A stretch of DNA of 64,000 nt from Rhizobium pisi (GTDB lineage Bacteria; Pseudomonadota; Alphaproteobacteria; Rhizobiales; Rhizobiaceae), in the NCBI RefSeq assembly GCF_003938655.1, contig NZ_RJJT01000008.1, positions 124,001 through 188,000 of the forward strand, read 5' to 3'. Shown one piece after another: positions 51,939-61,587 of this stretch. The position numbers were made by a program, and so were the translations under genes. Positions within the stretch are counted from its first letter, which is position 1; every line of letters begins with the position of its first letter. The notes under the pieces are model-generated. The model saw only the letters and a program-made list of their open reading frames with translations, searched no databases and had not been told where the DNA came from.

Positions 51939-53495
51939 TCAGAGCTCGATCGCCTCGATGGCGTTCACCCAGCCATCCGCTCCTTTGCTATTGGCCGCGA
52001 AAGCCGTGATCACCCCATAGACGGCATCCGAGAAGCCACCGATGTTGAGCACATCTTCCCGCGTCGGCGCCTGTGTCGTGGCATGGGGCTGGATGTCGAG
52101 GCAGACCAGCTTCGCAGCCGGGTTGACCCGCTTGATCCTTGCCCATTCCGTCATCACCGCCGTCGGCTGGCCGCTCCCGCGCGCATCCACCCAGGACTCA
52201 TTGTCCGAGATGAACACCACGAGATCGACTTTGGCCTTCTCGTTTGCCAGCCTCTTCAGCGGCGCGGAGCAGTTGGTTCCACCGCCGCCGATTTTCGCCA
52301 GCTTACCGGCATTGGTCATCACCGAATCCCGCTTGTTGAGGCTGACGTGCACCACGTCATTCTCGAACGGCAGCACCCGCGCCTTCGGGTTGCGCTGCAG
52401 GAACGCCGCGGTCATCAGACCGGCAACATCGATGCAACGAACCGAGGACGTTGCGCCCTTCCGGTAACCGGTCACGGGCGAACCCATGGAACCCGACACG
52501 TCGGGGCAGAGCACAACATTGCTCATCAGGGACGGCACGTTGGCTATGGCGATATCCATCGCGTCCTGAAGCGCATCCCGAACGACATCCGGAACCTGGC
52601 CATCGACCATCTTCCACGCCATCATCAACTGATAGGGGAAGACCTTTGCCTTGCGGATTTCCTCCGGATCGGCAAGCCGCGCCGCCAGCGCCTCGGCAAA
52701 CCCCTCGACCTCGAACACGCCATTGCGTGCAAAGGTGTTGAGGTTCTGCCGCACCATCTGCCAACCGCCCTTGCGGGCGATCTCGACCCAATGCTCCCGC
52801 GTCAGCGGCAGCGAGGTCAGCATCTGGAACGGGACGTCCGGTACTGGCACCGTCTGGTCACGTCGGAACGCTTCCAATGCCTTGACGAGCTCAGGCAGTG
52901 CCGCGTAGTCGTGCGGCTTGCCGATCGCCCAGGCATAAAGCGCCTTGCGCTCCTCTGTAGCCGGCTTCGGATGCACCATGCGGATGACGTCGGCGAGCGA
53001 AGGATCGTTTCCGACCATCGCACGCAGGATCTGCTCGGTGCTGGCCCGTTCGAGCCACGCCTGCACCGCCTTCTTCGGACGTGTGCCGAGCGACTTGCGA
53101 CCCGTGGCGCCAGAGCGCATGACCTGCACGAAGCCGCGCAGCATCTTGCCACTCTTAATCACCCGCGGGAATGCACGGGCGAAGGCATCGCTCTGAAGGC
53201 TGGAGAGCATGGCGAGCAACGTCACCGGCATATCCTTCATGTGACCCTTTTCAGCTGCGTAGACCGCCACCCTGGCGAGGAACTCCGGCTCGACCTGAAG
53301 GGCAAGCGACTTTACCGCTTCGAGCTGCTCAGCCCCCTCCGCATAGAAGGTGCCGTTGAACGTGCCTGTGACGGCATACTGCGCCAGCGCTTCGCGCGGC
53401 GTCAGCTGATAGGCCGGGGCGGCTTCATGATTTTTTGTGTCCGTTCCCGGAAGCAGTTTCCCGAGGTAGGTTTTGAAGATTGCCTTGTTGACCAT
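51939..53495 (-). CDS. rsr: Rsr, bacterial Ro60 orthologue (TROVE-vWA protein)
   Basis: The 518-residue protein has the TROVE HEAT-repeat ring (about 30-320) and a C-terminal von Willebrand A domain with MIDAS residues D332, S334 and S336 (DVSGSMGS) and later FISDNESW. Ro60 rings bind Y RNAs on the outer face and misfolded RNAs in the hole, and work with PNPase in RNA decay. AGAGGTG lies before ATG 53495. Six predicted Y RNAs follow it and rtcB ends the unit, as in enterobacterial rsr-yrl-rtc loci. Confidence 0.92.
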   Translation of the reverse strand: MVNKAIFKTYLGKLLPGTDTKNHEAAPAYQLTPREALAQYAVTGTFNGTFYAEGAEQLEAVKSLALQVEPEFLARVAVYAAEKGHMKDMPVTLLAMLSSLQSDAFARAFPRVIKSGKMLRGFVQVMRSGATGRKSLGTRPKKAVQAWLERASTEQILRAMVGNDPSLADVIRMVHPKPATEERKALYAWAIGKPHDYAALPELVKALEAFRRDQTVPVPDVPFQMLTSLPLTREHWVEIARKGGWQMVRQNLNTFARNGVFEVEGFAEALAARLADPEEIRKAKVFPYQLMMAWKMVDGQVPDVVRDALQDAMDIAIANVPSLMSNVVLCPDVSGSMGSPVTGYRKGATSSVRCIDVAGLMTAAFLQRNPKARVLPFENDVVHVSLNKRDSVMTNAGKLAKIGGGGTNCSAPLKRLANEKAKVDLVVFISDNESWVDARGSGQPTAVMTEWARIKRVNPAAKLVCLDIQPHATTQAPTREDVLNIGGFSDAVYGVITAFAANSKGADGWVNAIEAIEL

Positions 53496-53530
53496 GACAG
53501 CACCTCTTGATTGGTTCGTGCCAGATACAT

Positions 53531-53546
53531 TTCAAGACGCGTGCCA
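53531..53546 (-). promoter_or_regulatory. Sigma-54 promoter candidate of rsr
   Basis: On the minus strand the sequence reads TGGCAC-GCGTC-TTGAA, matching the -24/-12 consensus TGGCAC-N5-TTGCA but with A for C at -12. It lies 36 bases before the rsr start. The divergent RtcR regulator is a sigma-54 activator, which supports the call. Confidence 0.6.
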
Positions 53547-53559
53547 GTTTGGAGAAAAG

Positions 53560-53574
53560 CACGCATCCCGCGTG
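53560..53574. promoter_or_regulatory. Candidate RtcR activator site
   Basis: CACGC (53560-53564) and GCGTG (53570-53574) form an inverted repeat with AAAA before and TTTT after it. It lies upstream of the sigma-54 promoter candidate, where an enhancer-type site would be expected, though closer than most. Inferred from symmetry only. Confidence 0.3.
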
Positions 53575-53673
53575 TGTTTTTCTTTTATCCATATGTTTTT
53601 AAATATGAATTTTTTCCACGCCGTCACACGCAATCATGAATTGCGAAAATCCGCATGCCGATTATATTATCGC

Positions 53674-53688
53674 AAGGTATAGTACCTT
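53674..53688. promoter_or_regulatory. Perfect palindrome just before rtcR
   Basis: AAGGTA-TAG-TACCTT is a perfect inverted repeat 17 bases before the rtcR ATG, in a very AT-rich stretch. It may be an operator for rtcR or a small mRNA hairpin near its start. Confidence 0.4.
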
Positions 53689-53705
53689 ATAATTTTGGAT
53701 AAGAC

Positions 53706-55313
53706 ATGAAGCGCCGCGTCGCCATCAGCATTTTGGGAACCACCCTGGATGCAGGGAAGTGGGAAAATCGCTGGAGCCGCTGGCGGCCCAATGTTGCGCT
53801 TTGCCAGCAACCGGGCCTGTTCATCGACCGGCTGGAACTGATCCACGACAACCACTCGCAAGCTCTCTGTCACCGCATCGTTGCCGACATCGAAACCGTG
53901 GCGCCGGCAACGGAGGTGCGGAGCAATGTCATCAACTTTCGAGATCCCTGGGATTTTTCGGAGGTCTATACGAGCCTCAGGGACTTTGCCCGCAACTACA
54001 ACTTCGACCCCGAAACGGAAGACTATCTCGTCAACATCACGACCGGCACTCATGTGGCGCAGATCTGCTGGTTCTTGCTGACCGAAGCCCGCATCATTCC
54101 CGGCCAGTTGTTGCAGCTTTCGCCGCCGCGCGACCGGGAACCGGAGCAGGATTTCGCCGGCACGCATCGGATCATCGACCTTGACCTTTCCCGCTATGAC
54201 GAGATCGCCAAGCGCTTCGCCTCCGAGCGCGAAGACGCCGCGTCCTTCCTGAAGTCGGGGATTTCGACCCGCAGCGCCACCTTCAACAGAATGATCGACG
54301 AGATCGAGAGGGTGGTCATCCGCTCGACGGCGCCTGTTCTCCTGACCGGGCCGACCGGTGCTGGCAAGTCGCAACTCGCCCGCAGGATCTACGAGTTGAA
54401 GAAGAGCCAGCGCAAGGTCAGTGGTCCGTTCATCGACGTCAACTGCGCGACCCTGCGCGGCGACCAGGCCATGTCCACCCTGTTCGGCCATGTGAAAGGA
54501 GCGTTTACCGGCGCTGCCGGCGAGCGTGCCGGCTTGCTCAAGTCCGCCGACAAAGGCGTGCTGTTCCTCGACGAGATTGGCGAACTCGGCCTTGACGAAC
54601 AGGCCATGTGTCTGCGGGCGATCGAGGAAAAGAAGTTCCTGCCCGTGGGCGCTGATCGGGAAGCGTCCGCGGACTTTCAGCTGCTTGCCGGCACCAATCG
54701 CGATCTTGGAGAGGATGTCCGCAAAGGCAGGTTCCGCGAAGATCTCTATGCCCGCCTCAACCTCTGGACTTTCCAGCTGCCGGCCCTGCGCGAACGCAAG
54801 GAGGACATTGAGCCCAATCTCGACTTCGAGCTCAGGCGCTATCTGGAACGAGAAGGCGAAAATGTTACGTTCAACAAGGAAGCGCGCGAACGCTATCTTG
54901 CTTTCGCAACTGGCCCGCAAGCCGTCTGGAGTGCCAACTTTCGCGACCTGTCGGCCTCGGTTACCCGCATGGCGACCCTCGCGCCCCATGGGCGCATCAC
55001 GACTGCCGTCGTTGATGATGAAGTCCGACGGCTGAATGCGTTTTGGCGCAGCTCGAGTGACGACGGCAGGGTAGATCTGATTATTGAAGAAGTACTGGGT
55101 GCAGAGACTGCTGCTAGCCTCGATCGCTTTGACGCAGCACAGCTTGCCACTGTTCTTCATACCTGCCGTCAACATGCCACGGCAAGCGCGGCGGGCAGAG
55201 CCTTGTTTGCGATCTCGCGATTGGGGAAAAAGAGCAGCAACGACGCCGATCGCCTGAGCAAATATCTCGCCCGCTTCAGTCTCAAATTCGAGGACATTAG
55301 GAAAGCCGGATAA
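53706..55313 (+). CDS. rtcR: RtcR, sigma-54 activator of the RNA repair operon
   Basis: The 535-residue protein has an N-terminal CARF-type regulator domain (about 1-180), a sigma-54 AAA+ domain with Walker A GPTGAGKS at 215-222, the GAFTGA loop at 265-270 and FLDEIGEL, and a C-terminal DNA-binding part. RtcR senses RNA with damaged ends (tRNA fragments in Salmonella) and switches on rsr and rtcB. It is divergent from rsr with the promoter in the gap. Confidence 0.92.
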   Translation: MKRRVAISILGTTLDAGKWENRWSRWRPNVALCQQPGLFIDRLELIHDNHSQALCHRIVADIETVAPATEVRSNVINFRDPWDFSEVYTSLRDFARNYNFDPETEDYLVNITTGTHVAQICWFLLTEARIIPGQLLQLSPPRDREPEQDFAGTHRIIDLDLSRYDEIAKRFASEREDAASFLKSGISTRSATFNRMIDEIERVVIRSTAPVLLTGPTGAGKSQLARRIYELKKSQRKVSGPFIDVNCATLRGDQAMSTLFGHVKGAFTGAAGERAGLLKSADKGVLFLDEIGELGLDEQAMCLRAIEEKKFLPVGADREASADFQLLAGTNRDLGEDVRKGRFREDLYARLNLWTFQLPALRERKEDIEPNLDFELRRYLEREGENVTFNKEARERYLAFATGPQAVWSANFRDLSASVTRMATLAPHGRITTAVVDDEVRRLNAFWRSSSDDGRVDLIIEEVLGAETAASLDRFDAAQLATVLHTCRQHATASAAGRALFAISRLGKKSSNDADRLSKYLARFSLKFEDIRKAG

Positions 55314-55478
55314 GGGCTTGTGCTGGGCGTGAACGCCAATCATCTCTTTCGCTCATGGGACAAACCATTGGCGATTGCCGTCGCCATGACCTAAAGCGCT
55401 CATCAGCTATTTTGACGAGAGAACGCGGTCATTCCGTCCCGTTAGCGTCGTTCCTGATATTGCCGGCACGGATGGCCT

Positions 55479-56024
55479 TTATGCGCTATCCTTTTCGGCG
55501 CTCGCCGCCATATGGGAGAGATCCTCCCAGAGACTTTCGGCGAAGCTGCGTAGAACGGTGAGCTCGAAACTGTCTTCGCCGGTGCGGACGATTTGCACCG
55601 AGAGGTGACCGACCATCGTCATCACGGAATGGCCCTCCAGGAAGACGGCGGGATCCAGATCGACGGCGGTGCCTTTCGAGAGAAGCACCCGCGAGGATCG
55701 GCCGGAAACGCCGATGCGCACACGCCCGTGGCTCTGGTCCATGACGTAGGCTTTTCCCGCAAGCGCTGCTGCGAGGGCATCGAGACTGGCCGGGACAAGC
55801 GGTTCATCGCCGGCGACGAACCATTGGCGGAAGCCCGCCTTGCGGATCGCACTTTTCGCAAAGCCTACCTTTGCCAATGCCCCAGTGAGTGCCGACGGTT
55901 CGATCGCGCCGAGCACATGCAGGAGATGACCTTCCGGCAAGGCTTCCAGCCGGACGCCCGCCTCCGAAGTGCCGTTATGGACCGTCCCGGCAAGAACCGG
56001 TCTATGCTGCGGAAGATCACGCAT
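55479..56024 (-). CDS. soxG: Sarcosine oxidase gamma subunit
   Basis: The 181-residue protein matches SoxG, the smallest folate-binding-type subunit of heterotetrameric sarcosine oxidase (RVLLSKGTAVDLDPAVF; GHSVMTMVGHLSVQIVR). It has no cofactor of its own. ATG 56024 overlaps the soxA stop by eight bases. The order soxB-D-A-G is the usual one. Confidence 0.9.
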   Translation of the reverse strand: MRDLPQHRPVLAGTVHNGTSEAGVRLEALPEGHLLHVLGAIEPSALTGALAKVGFAKSAIRKAGFRQWFVAGDEPLVPASLDALAAALAGKAYVMDQSHGRVRIGVSGRSSRVLLSKGTAVDLDPAVFLEGHSVMTMVGHLSVQIVRTGEDSFELTVLRSFAESLWEDLSHMAASAEKDSA

Positions 56025-58971
56025 GAAGCTTCTCGTTTTCGGGATCGATAAAGACGGGATGGCAGAGCACCGCATCGGTGAATTCATTGCGCAGGCCGTT
56101 CCAGACCGTCACCTTTTCGCCGACGCGCTCCGGCCCGCGCCTGACGAGCGCCAGGCCGATCGTGTGGCCGAGATTGGGCGAGAAGGCGCTCGATGTGACG
56201 TAGCCCTGGTCGTTTTCGAGCGTCGCCGCGTCACCCTCGGCAAGGATATGCGAGCCGGTGCGGAAACCACGTGCCGGATCGAGCGGCTTGACGCCGACGA
56301 GGCGCGGCCGTTCCGGATCTTGCAGTCCTTCGCGGGCAAGCATCGCCTTGCCGATGAAATCCGGCTTGGTCGTTGAGACCATACGGCCGAAACCGAGATC
56401 TCCAGGTGTTACCGTGCCGTTAATTTCCGCATGGGTGACATGGCCCTTCTCGATGCGCATGACGCCGAGCGCTTCGACGCCATAGGCTGAGATGCCGTGT
56501 TTCTCGCCTGAGGCCATGATCGCGTCGGCAACCCCTTCGCCATAACCGGCTGGGACTGCCAGTTCGTAGGCGAGTTCGCCGGAGAAGGAGATCCGGAAGA
56601 GCCGACCTTCAAGCTGCCCGCCGAAGAGAGAGACCGTGCGGGCGCTCATGAAGGGGAAGGCCGCGTCCGACAGGTCCTCGTCGACGATCTCCGAGAGGAT
56701 GGCGCGCGACTTCGGCCCGGCAACCGCCATCTGCGCCCATTGATCGGTCGAGGAGGCGAAGCAGACGTCGAGCTCCGGCCAAAGCGCCTGGGCACAGAAT
56801 TCGAGATGAGTCAGTACGCCGGCGGCAAGCGCTGTTGTCGTCGTCATGAAGAAATGGTCGTCACTGAGTCGGCTGGTAGTGCCGTCATCATAGATGAAGC
56901 CATCCTCGCGCAGCATGATGCCATAACGCGCCTTGCCTACAGCAAGCTTGGCAAAGCCGTTGCAATAGATGCGGTCGAGGAAGATAGCCGCGTCCTTACC
57001 GAAGATTTCAATCTTGCCGAGGGTCGAGACATCGCAGAGGCCGGCATTCCTGCGGATGTTCAGCACCTCGCGATCGACGCTTTCACGCCACGTCGCCTCA
57101 CCGGCACGCGGAAACCAGGAGGAGCGATACCAGAGACCGGTTTCGACGAAGACCGCGCCGTTCTTCTCGGCCCAGCGATGCAGCGGCGATTTGCGCACCG
57201 GCTGGAAATGCTTGGCCCGCGCGGCCCCTGTCAGCGCGCCGAAGGAAACCGGCGTATAGAAGGGGCGGAAGGTCGTCGTTCCCACTTCGGCGGGCGACAC
57301 ACCGCGCGCCTCGGCGAGAATGCCGATGGCGTTGATGTTGGAAAGCTTGCCCTGGTCGGTCGCCATGCCTGATGTGGTGTAGCGCTTGGCAAGTTCGACA
57401 TGGCCGTAGCCTTCGCGGACGGCGAGACCCAGGTCCTTGAGATGCACGTCGTTCTGATAATCGACGAAAGCCTTCCCCTTCGAGCCTTTGATGGACCAGA
57501 GCGGCTTCGCGTGCGCGGCCGCCTCGGAGGCCAAGGCAAAGGCCGGTTCCGCTCTGAAGCCGATCGCCTCTAGCGCCCCAACTGCCTTTGCTGCACCATC
57601 ACCGAGGCAGGTCGCGGTTTGCGCAAGACCGGCGGCCGAGCCGGCAACGGTAAGACCTTCCTGCTGGACGGGCGCAAAAAACGCCGAGGCCTCGTTCGAC
57701 CATTGCGGCTTTGCACCGCGATGGCAGGCAAGATGGATGATCGGGCTCCAGCCGCCGGACATGGCAAGCGCATCCGCTTCGATCCGGCGAAGGCCGCCTG
57801 CGGTTTCGACGTTGACGCCGCGCAGGTGCTTGCCGCCAACCGCATCGATAATTCGGCCGCCCTTCAGCACTTCGGCGCGGCCCTGCCAGCTCCCGACTGC
57901 ATCCGCGCGGCTGTCGACGATTGCCGCGATCTCGAGGCCTACGGCTTCAAGATCGGCGGCGGTGCGGTAACCGGCATCGTTGGTGGTGAAGATCACTGTA
58001 CGGGCGCCGGGCGCGACCGCCTGCCGGTTGAGGTAGCTGCGCATGGCGCCTGCCATCATCACGCCGGGAATGTCATTGCCGCCGAAGACGAGCGGTCGCT
58101 CTTCCGCGCCTGTCGCAAGGATCGCTTGGCCGGCGACGATGCGCCACAGCCGTTCGACCGGACGATCCGGATCGGGGATCGCCACATGCTTCTGCACCCG
58201 CTCGATCGCGCCGAAGACATTATCGTCGTACCAGCCGAAAACAGTCATGCGCGGCAGGCGGCGCACGTTTGAAAGTCCTTCCAGCTCGGCAAGCAGCTCG
58301 CCGAGAAGGGCGTTCGCCGGCTTGCCGTCGACGCTGCCGCTGTCGGAAAGCAGGCTGCCGCCGAGTTCCGGTCCCTCGTCGGCGAGGATGACGCGCGCGC
58401 CGGCGCGGCCGGCGGTGAGGGCGGCGGCAAGGCCGGCAGGGCCGGCGCCGATCACCAGCAGGTCGCAATGCGCCCAGCATTTTTCATAGGAATCGGGATC
58501 GGCCTCGTAAGAGGCCCTGCCGAGACCGGCCGCCTTGCGGATCAGCGGTTCGTAGAGCTTTTCCCAGAAGGCCTGCGGCCACATGAAGGTCTTGTAGTAG
58601 AAGCCGGCGCTCAGGAAGGGCGAAAGTAGCCCGTTGACCGCGCCGATATCGAAGCCGAGCGAGGGCCAGCGGTTCTGGCTCTTTGCCGTCAGCCCCTCAT
58701 AGAGCTCGATCATCGTTGCGCGCGTATTCGACTCGGTGCGCCCGCCGCTGCCTGTGGTCACCAGCGCGTTCGGTTCGGCGGCGCCCGCCGTCAGGATGCC
58801 GCGCGGACGGTGATATTTGAAGCTGCGGCCGACGAGCTGGACGCCGTTGGCAAGCAGCGCCGAGGCGAGTGTGTCGCCCGGATGGCCTGCGAAAGGCTTG
58901 CCGTCGAAGGTGAAGCCGTGCGAGGTGGTGCGGTCGATGCGGCCGCCGGAGGAAAGACGGAAGCTCGTCAT
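56017..58971 (-). CDS. soxA: Sarcosine oxidase alpha subunit
   Basis: The 984-residue subunit has an N-terminal ferredoxin-fold segment (HGFTFDGKPFAGHPGDTLASA) without Cys ligands, an NAD-binding flavoprotein core (VIGAGPAGLAAAL near 175; TGAEERPLVFGGND) and a C-terminal aminomethyltransferase-like folate domain (about 600-980). The complex demethylates sarcosine to glycine and passes the one-carbon unit to tetrahydrofolate. It overlaps soxD by four bases. Confidence 0.95.
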   Translation of the reverse strand: MTSFRLSSGGRIDRTTSHGFTFDGKPFAGHPGDTLASALLANGVQLVGRSFKYHRPRGILTAGAAEPNALVTTGSGGRTESNTRATMIELYEGLTAKSQNRWPSLGFDIGAVNGLLSPFLSAGFYYKTFMWPQAFWEKLYEPLIRKAAGLGRASYEADPDSYEKCWAHCDLLVIGAGPAGLAAALTAGRAGARVILADEGPELGGSLLSDSGSVDGKPANALLGELLAELEGLSNVRRLPRMTVFGWYDDNVFGAIERVQKHVAIPDPDRPVERLWRIVAGQAILATGAEERPLVFGGNDIPGVMMAGAMRSYLNRQAVAPGARTVIFTTNDAGYRTAADLEAVGLEIAAIVDSRADAVGSWQGRAEVLKGGRIIDAVGGKHLRGVNVETAGGLRRIEADALAMSGGWSPIIHLACHRGAKPQWSNEASAFFAPVQQEGLTVAGSAAGLAQTATCLGDGAAKAVGALEAIGFRAEPAFALASEAAAHAKPLWSIKGSKGKAFVDYQNDVHLKDLGLAVREGYGHVELAKRYTTSGMATDQGKLSNINAIGILAEARGVSPAEVGTTTFRPFYTPVSFGALTGAARAKHFQPVRKSPLHRWAEKNGAVFVETGLWYRSSWFPRAGEATWRESVDREVLNIRRNAGLCDVSTLGKIEIFGKDAAIFLDRIYCNGFAKLAVGKARYGIMLREDGFIYDDGTTSRLSDDHFFMTTTTALAAGVLTHLEFCAQALWPELDVCFASSTDQWAQMAVAGPKSRAILSEIVDEDLSDAAFPFMSARTVSLFGGQLEGRLFRISFSGELAYELAVPAGYGEGVADAIMASGEKHGISAYGVEALGVMRIEKGHVTHAEINGTVTPGDLGFGRMVSTTKPDFIGKAMLAREGLQDPERPRLVGVKPLDPARGFRTGSHILAEGDAATLENDQGYVTSSAFSPNLGHTIGLALVRRGPERVGEKVTVWNGLRNEFTDAVLCHPVFIDPENEKLHA

Positions 58972-59249
58972 GCCGGTTCTCCGCCGAGCTTGGAAAGGGC
59001 AGCGTCGCGGACGCTATGGACCGCATGGGTGACGGTATCGCGCTCGACGATCAGCCAGCGGCGGCATCCTGATGAATGGTGCCAATATTCGCTATGCCGG
59101 CCACGCGGGTTGTCGCGGAGATAGACATAGTCGAACCAGGCATCCGCACCGGCATCCGGCGCCGGCCTGATAAGGCCGGCATCACCGCGGATCGAGAATT
59201 CCTCCTTGGGCCGGGAGCCGCAATGGGGACAGGAAATCAGGCTTGCCAT
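58968..59249 (-). CDS. soxD: Sarcosine oxidase delta subunit
   Basis: The 93-residue protein has the zinc-binding pattern CPHCG (7-11) and a second His/Cys set (HHSSGC), and RDNPRGRHSEYWHH, the delta-subunit signature. It contributes zinc and structure to the complex. Overlaps soxA by ATGA. Confidence 0.93.
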   Translation of the reverse strand: MASLISCPHCGSRPKEEFSIRGDAGLIRPAPDAGADAWFDYVYLRDNPRGRHSEYWHHSSGCRRWLIVERDTVTHAVHSVRDAALSKLGGEPA

Positions 59250-59261
59250 CGTCGAATGTCC

Positions 59262-60512
59262 TCAGTGCAGATTGGGCTGGGCGCCAACGCCCTTTTCGTC
59301 GATTGGATACCCGCGCGCGAAGCGGTCGAGCCGGAAGGCGCGGGCGGTCTGATGCGGTGTATTGCGGGCGATCAGATGGGCGTAGCAAAAGCCGGAGGCG
59401 GGCGTGGCCTTGAAGCCGCCGTAGCACCAGCCGGTGTTGAGGTAGAGATTGTCGATATGGGTGCGGTCGATGATCGGCGAGCCGTCCATGCTCATATCCA
59501 TGACGCCGCCCCATGAGCGCAGATAGCGCACGCGCGACAGCGACGGGATCAGCGCCAGCCCGGCTTCGGCGACATGCTCGACCGCCGCGAGATTGCCGCG
59601 CTGGGCATAGGAATTGTAGCCGTCGATATCGCCGCCGAAGACAAGGCCGCCCTTATCAGACTGGGACGCATAGAAATGCCCGGCACCAAAGGTGACGACC
59701 GTGTCGATGAAGGGCTTCAACCCTTCCGAAACGAAGGCCTGCAGCACATGGCTTTCGATCGGCAGCCGCAGGCCGGCCATATCGGCGACGACGGTGGAAT
59801 TGCCGGCCGCCGCAAGCGCCAGCTTGCCGCAGCCGATAAAGCCTTTGCTGGTCTCGACGCCAGTCACCTGACCGTTTTCGCGGCGAATACCGGTCACCTC
59901 GCACTGGGTGATGATGTCGACGCCGCGGCTGTCTGCCCCGCGCGCATAACCCCAGGCGACCGCATCGTGCCGCACCGTGCCGCCGCGCGGGTGGAACAAG
60001 CCGCCCATAATGGGGAAACGGGCATTGTCAAAATCGAGGAAAGGCAATTTCCGACGCACCGCCTGCCGGTCGAGAAGTTCAGCATCAACCCCGTGCAGCC
60101 GCATGGCATTGCCGCGGCGCGTATAGGCGTCACGCTGGGCGTCGGAATGGAAGAGATTGAGGACGCCGCGCTGCGAGACCATGGCGTTGAAGTTGAAGTC
60201 CTGCTCCAGCCCTTCCCAGAGCTTCATCGACAACTCGTAGAAGGGATTGTTGCCGGGTAGCAGGTAGTTCGAGCGGATGATCGTCGTGTTCCTGCCGATA
60301 TTGCCGGAGCCGAGATAGCCCTTTTCGAGAACGGCGACATTGGTGACCCCGAACTCCTTGGCAAGATAATAGGCGGTGGCAAGACCATGGCCGCCGCCAC
60401 CGACGATGATGACGTCGTAATGCGGCTTCGGCGCCGGATCGCGCCAGGCAGGCGCCCAGCCCTTGTTGCCGCGAAGACCGTTCAGGAAAATCGAAAAAGC
60501 GGAATAGCGCAT
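59262..60512 (-). CDS. soxB: Sarcosine oxidase beta subunit
   Basis: The 416-residue flavoprotein has an N-terminal FAD fold (VGGGGHGLATAYYLA near 37), GNIGRNTTIIRSNYL with the flavin-linking His region of the DAO family, and a C-terminal GWCYGGFKATP. It oxidises sarcosine at its covalent flavin. It is first in the operon; the divergent GlxA-type regulator lies 86 bases away. Confidence 0.95.
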   Translation of the reverse strand: MRYSAFSIFLNGLRGNKGWAPAWRDPAPKPHYDVIIVGGGGHGLATAYYLAKEFGVTNVAVLEKGYLGSGNIGRNTTIIRSNYLLPGNNPFYELSMKLWEGLEQDFNFNAMVSQRGVLNLFHSDAQRDAYTRRGNAMRLHGVDAELLDRQAVRRKLPFLDFDNARFPIMGGLFHPRGGTVRHDAVAWGYARGADSRGVDIITQCEVTGIRRENGQVTGVETSKGFIGCGKLALAAAGNSTVVADMAGLRLPIESHVLQAFVSEGLKPFIDTVVTFGAGHFYASQSDKGGLVFGGDIDGYNSYAQRGNLAAVEHVAEAGLALIPSLSRVRYLRSWGGVMDMSMDGSPIIDRTHIDNLYLNTGWCYGGFKATPASGFCYAHLIARNTPHQTARAFRLDRFARGYPIDEKGVGAQPNLH

Positions 60513-60598
60513 AGGTCACCCGGAATGAACGGGCCCATGATGCCAGAAAGAGGCGGGCATACTTGCACAGTAGGGACCAAAATCGCTAAGAAAGAGAC

Positions 60599-61558
60599 AT
60601 GTCCTCACTTGATAGCAGAAACGTGCAGACGATCGGCTTCATCCTGATTCCGGGATTTGCGCTGATGTCCTATGCGTCGGCGACGGAGCCGCTGCGGGCG
60701 GCAAATCTTCTGGCCGGCCGCGAGATCTACCGGCTGCAGACCTTCTCGCCGGATGGCGCATCGGCGCTATCCTCATCGGGCGTCAGCGTTCCCGCCGAGC
60801 CTCTCCCGGCCAGGGGGGCCGGGCTTGGAACGGCCTTCGTCTGCGCCGGCGGGTTGCCCCGCGACTGGCGCTATCCCGGCGTGCTTTCCTGCCTGAGGCA
60901 ATTGTCGCGCGAAGGCGTCAGGATCGGCGGCATTTCGGGCGGTCCCTATCTGATGGCCGCCGCTGGGCTGCTTGGTGGCCGCGACTTCACCATCCACTGG
61001 GAACATGCAGCCGCCCTTCTCGAAGCCTTCCCGGACCTGTCGCCGCGTCAGGCGCGCTTCATGATCGACGGTAATCGCATCACCTGCGGCGGTGGCATCG
61101 CCCCGCTCGACATGATGCATGTGCTGATCGCCGAGCGCATGGGGCCGGATTTCGCCCGCCGGGTCAGCGACTGGTACCTTCATACCGAGGTCAACGAGCC
61201 TGCGGCGCCGCAGCGCGGCTCGCTCGCCGAGCGCTACGGCGTCCACCATCCCGGCCTGCTCAGCGTTCTCGAGCGCATGGAGGAGACGATCGAGATGCCG
61301 CTTGAGCGCGCCGCCATGGCGCGCATCGCGGGCGTCACCGCTCGCCATCTCGACCGGCTCTTCTCAGCCCATCTCGGCACCACCTATCTCGATCAGTACC
61401 GCAGGATCAGGCTTCAGCATGCCCATCGCCTGCTGAAGCAAAGCCCGCTTTCCGTCTCGGAGATCGCGGTCGCCACCGGTTTTTCCAGCCTGAGCCATTT
61501 TTCCCGGATGTTCCGCACCGTCTACGGCATTGCCCCGCGTGAGGCGCGGCGGGAATAG
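60599..61558 (+). CDS. glxA: GlxA-type AraC-family regulator with DJ-1/PfpI domain
   Basis: The 319-residue protein has a DJ-1/PfpI-like N-terminal sensor (about 8-185; GGISGGPYLMAAAGLL) and a C-terminal AraC double HTH (about 215-310; VTARHLDRLFSAHLG, VATGFSSLSHFSRMFR). It is divergent from soxBDAG, like GlxA/GbdR-type regulators of glycine betaine-sarcosine breakdown, and likely activates both sides. Confidence 0.88.
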   Translation: MSSLDSRNVQTIGFILIPGFALMSYASATEPLRAANLLAGREIYRLQTFSPDGASALSSSGVSVPAEPLPARGAGLGTAFVCAGGLPRDWRYPGVLSCLRQLSREGVRIGGISGGPYLMAAAGLLGGRDFTIHWEHAAALLEAFPDLSPRQARFMIDGNRITCGGGIAPLDMMHVLIAERMGPDFARRVSDWYLHTEVNEPAAPQRGSLAERYGVHHPGLLSVLERMEETIEMPLERAAMARIAGVTARHLDRLFSAHLGTTYLDQYRRIRLQHAHRLLKQSPLSVSEIAVATGFSSLSHFSRMFRTVYGIAPREARRE

Positions 61559-61587
61559 GTTTTCTTCACGGTTGAGGAAATTTCACT

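Noticed and set aside
51921..53510. 529-codon plus-strand frame opposite rsr
   Set aside because: Antisense shadow of a clear TROVE-vWA gene; the composition is not protein-like.
53667..55343. 558-codon minus-strand frame opposite rtcR
   Set aside because: Antisense to an intact sigma-54 activator with all motifs; no family resemblance.
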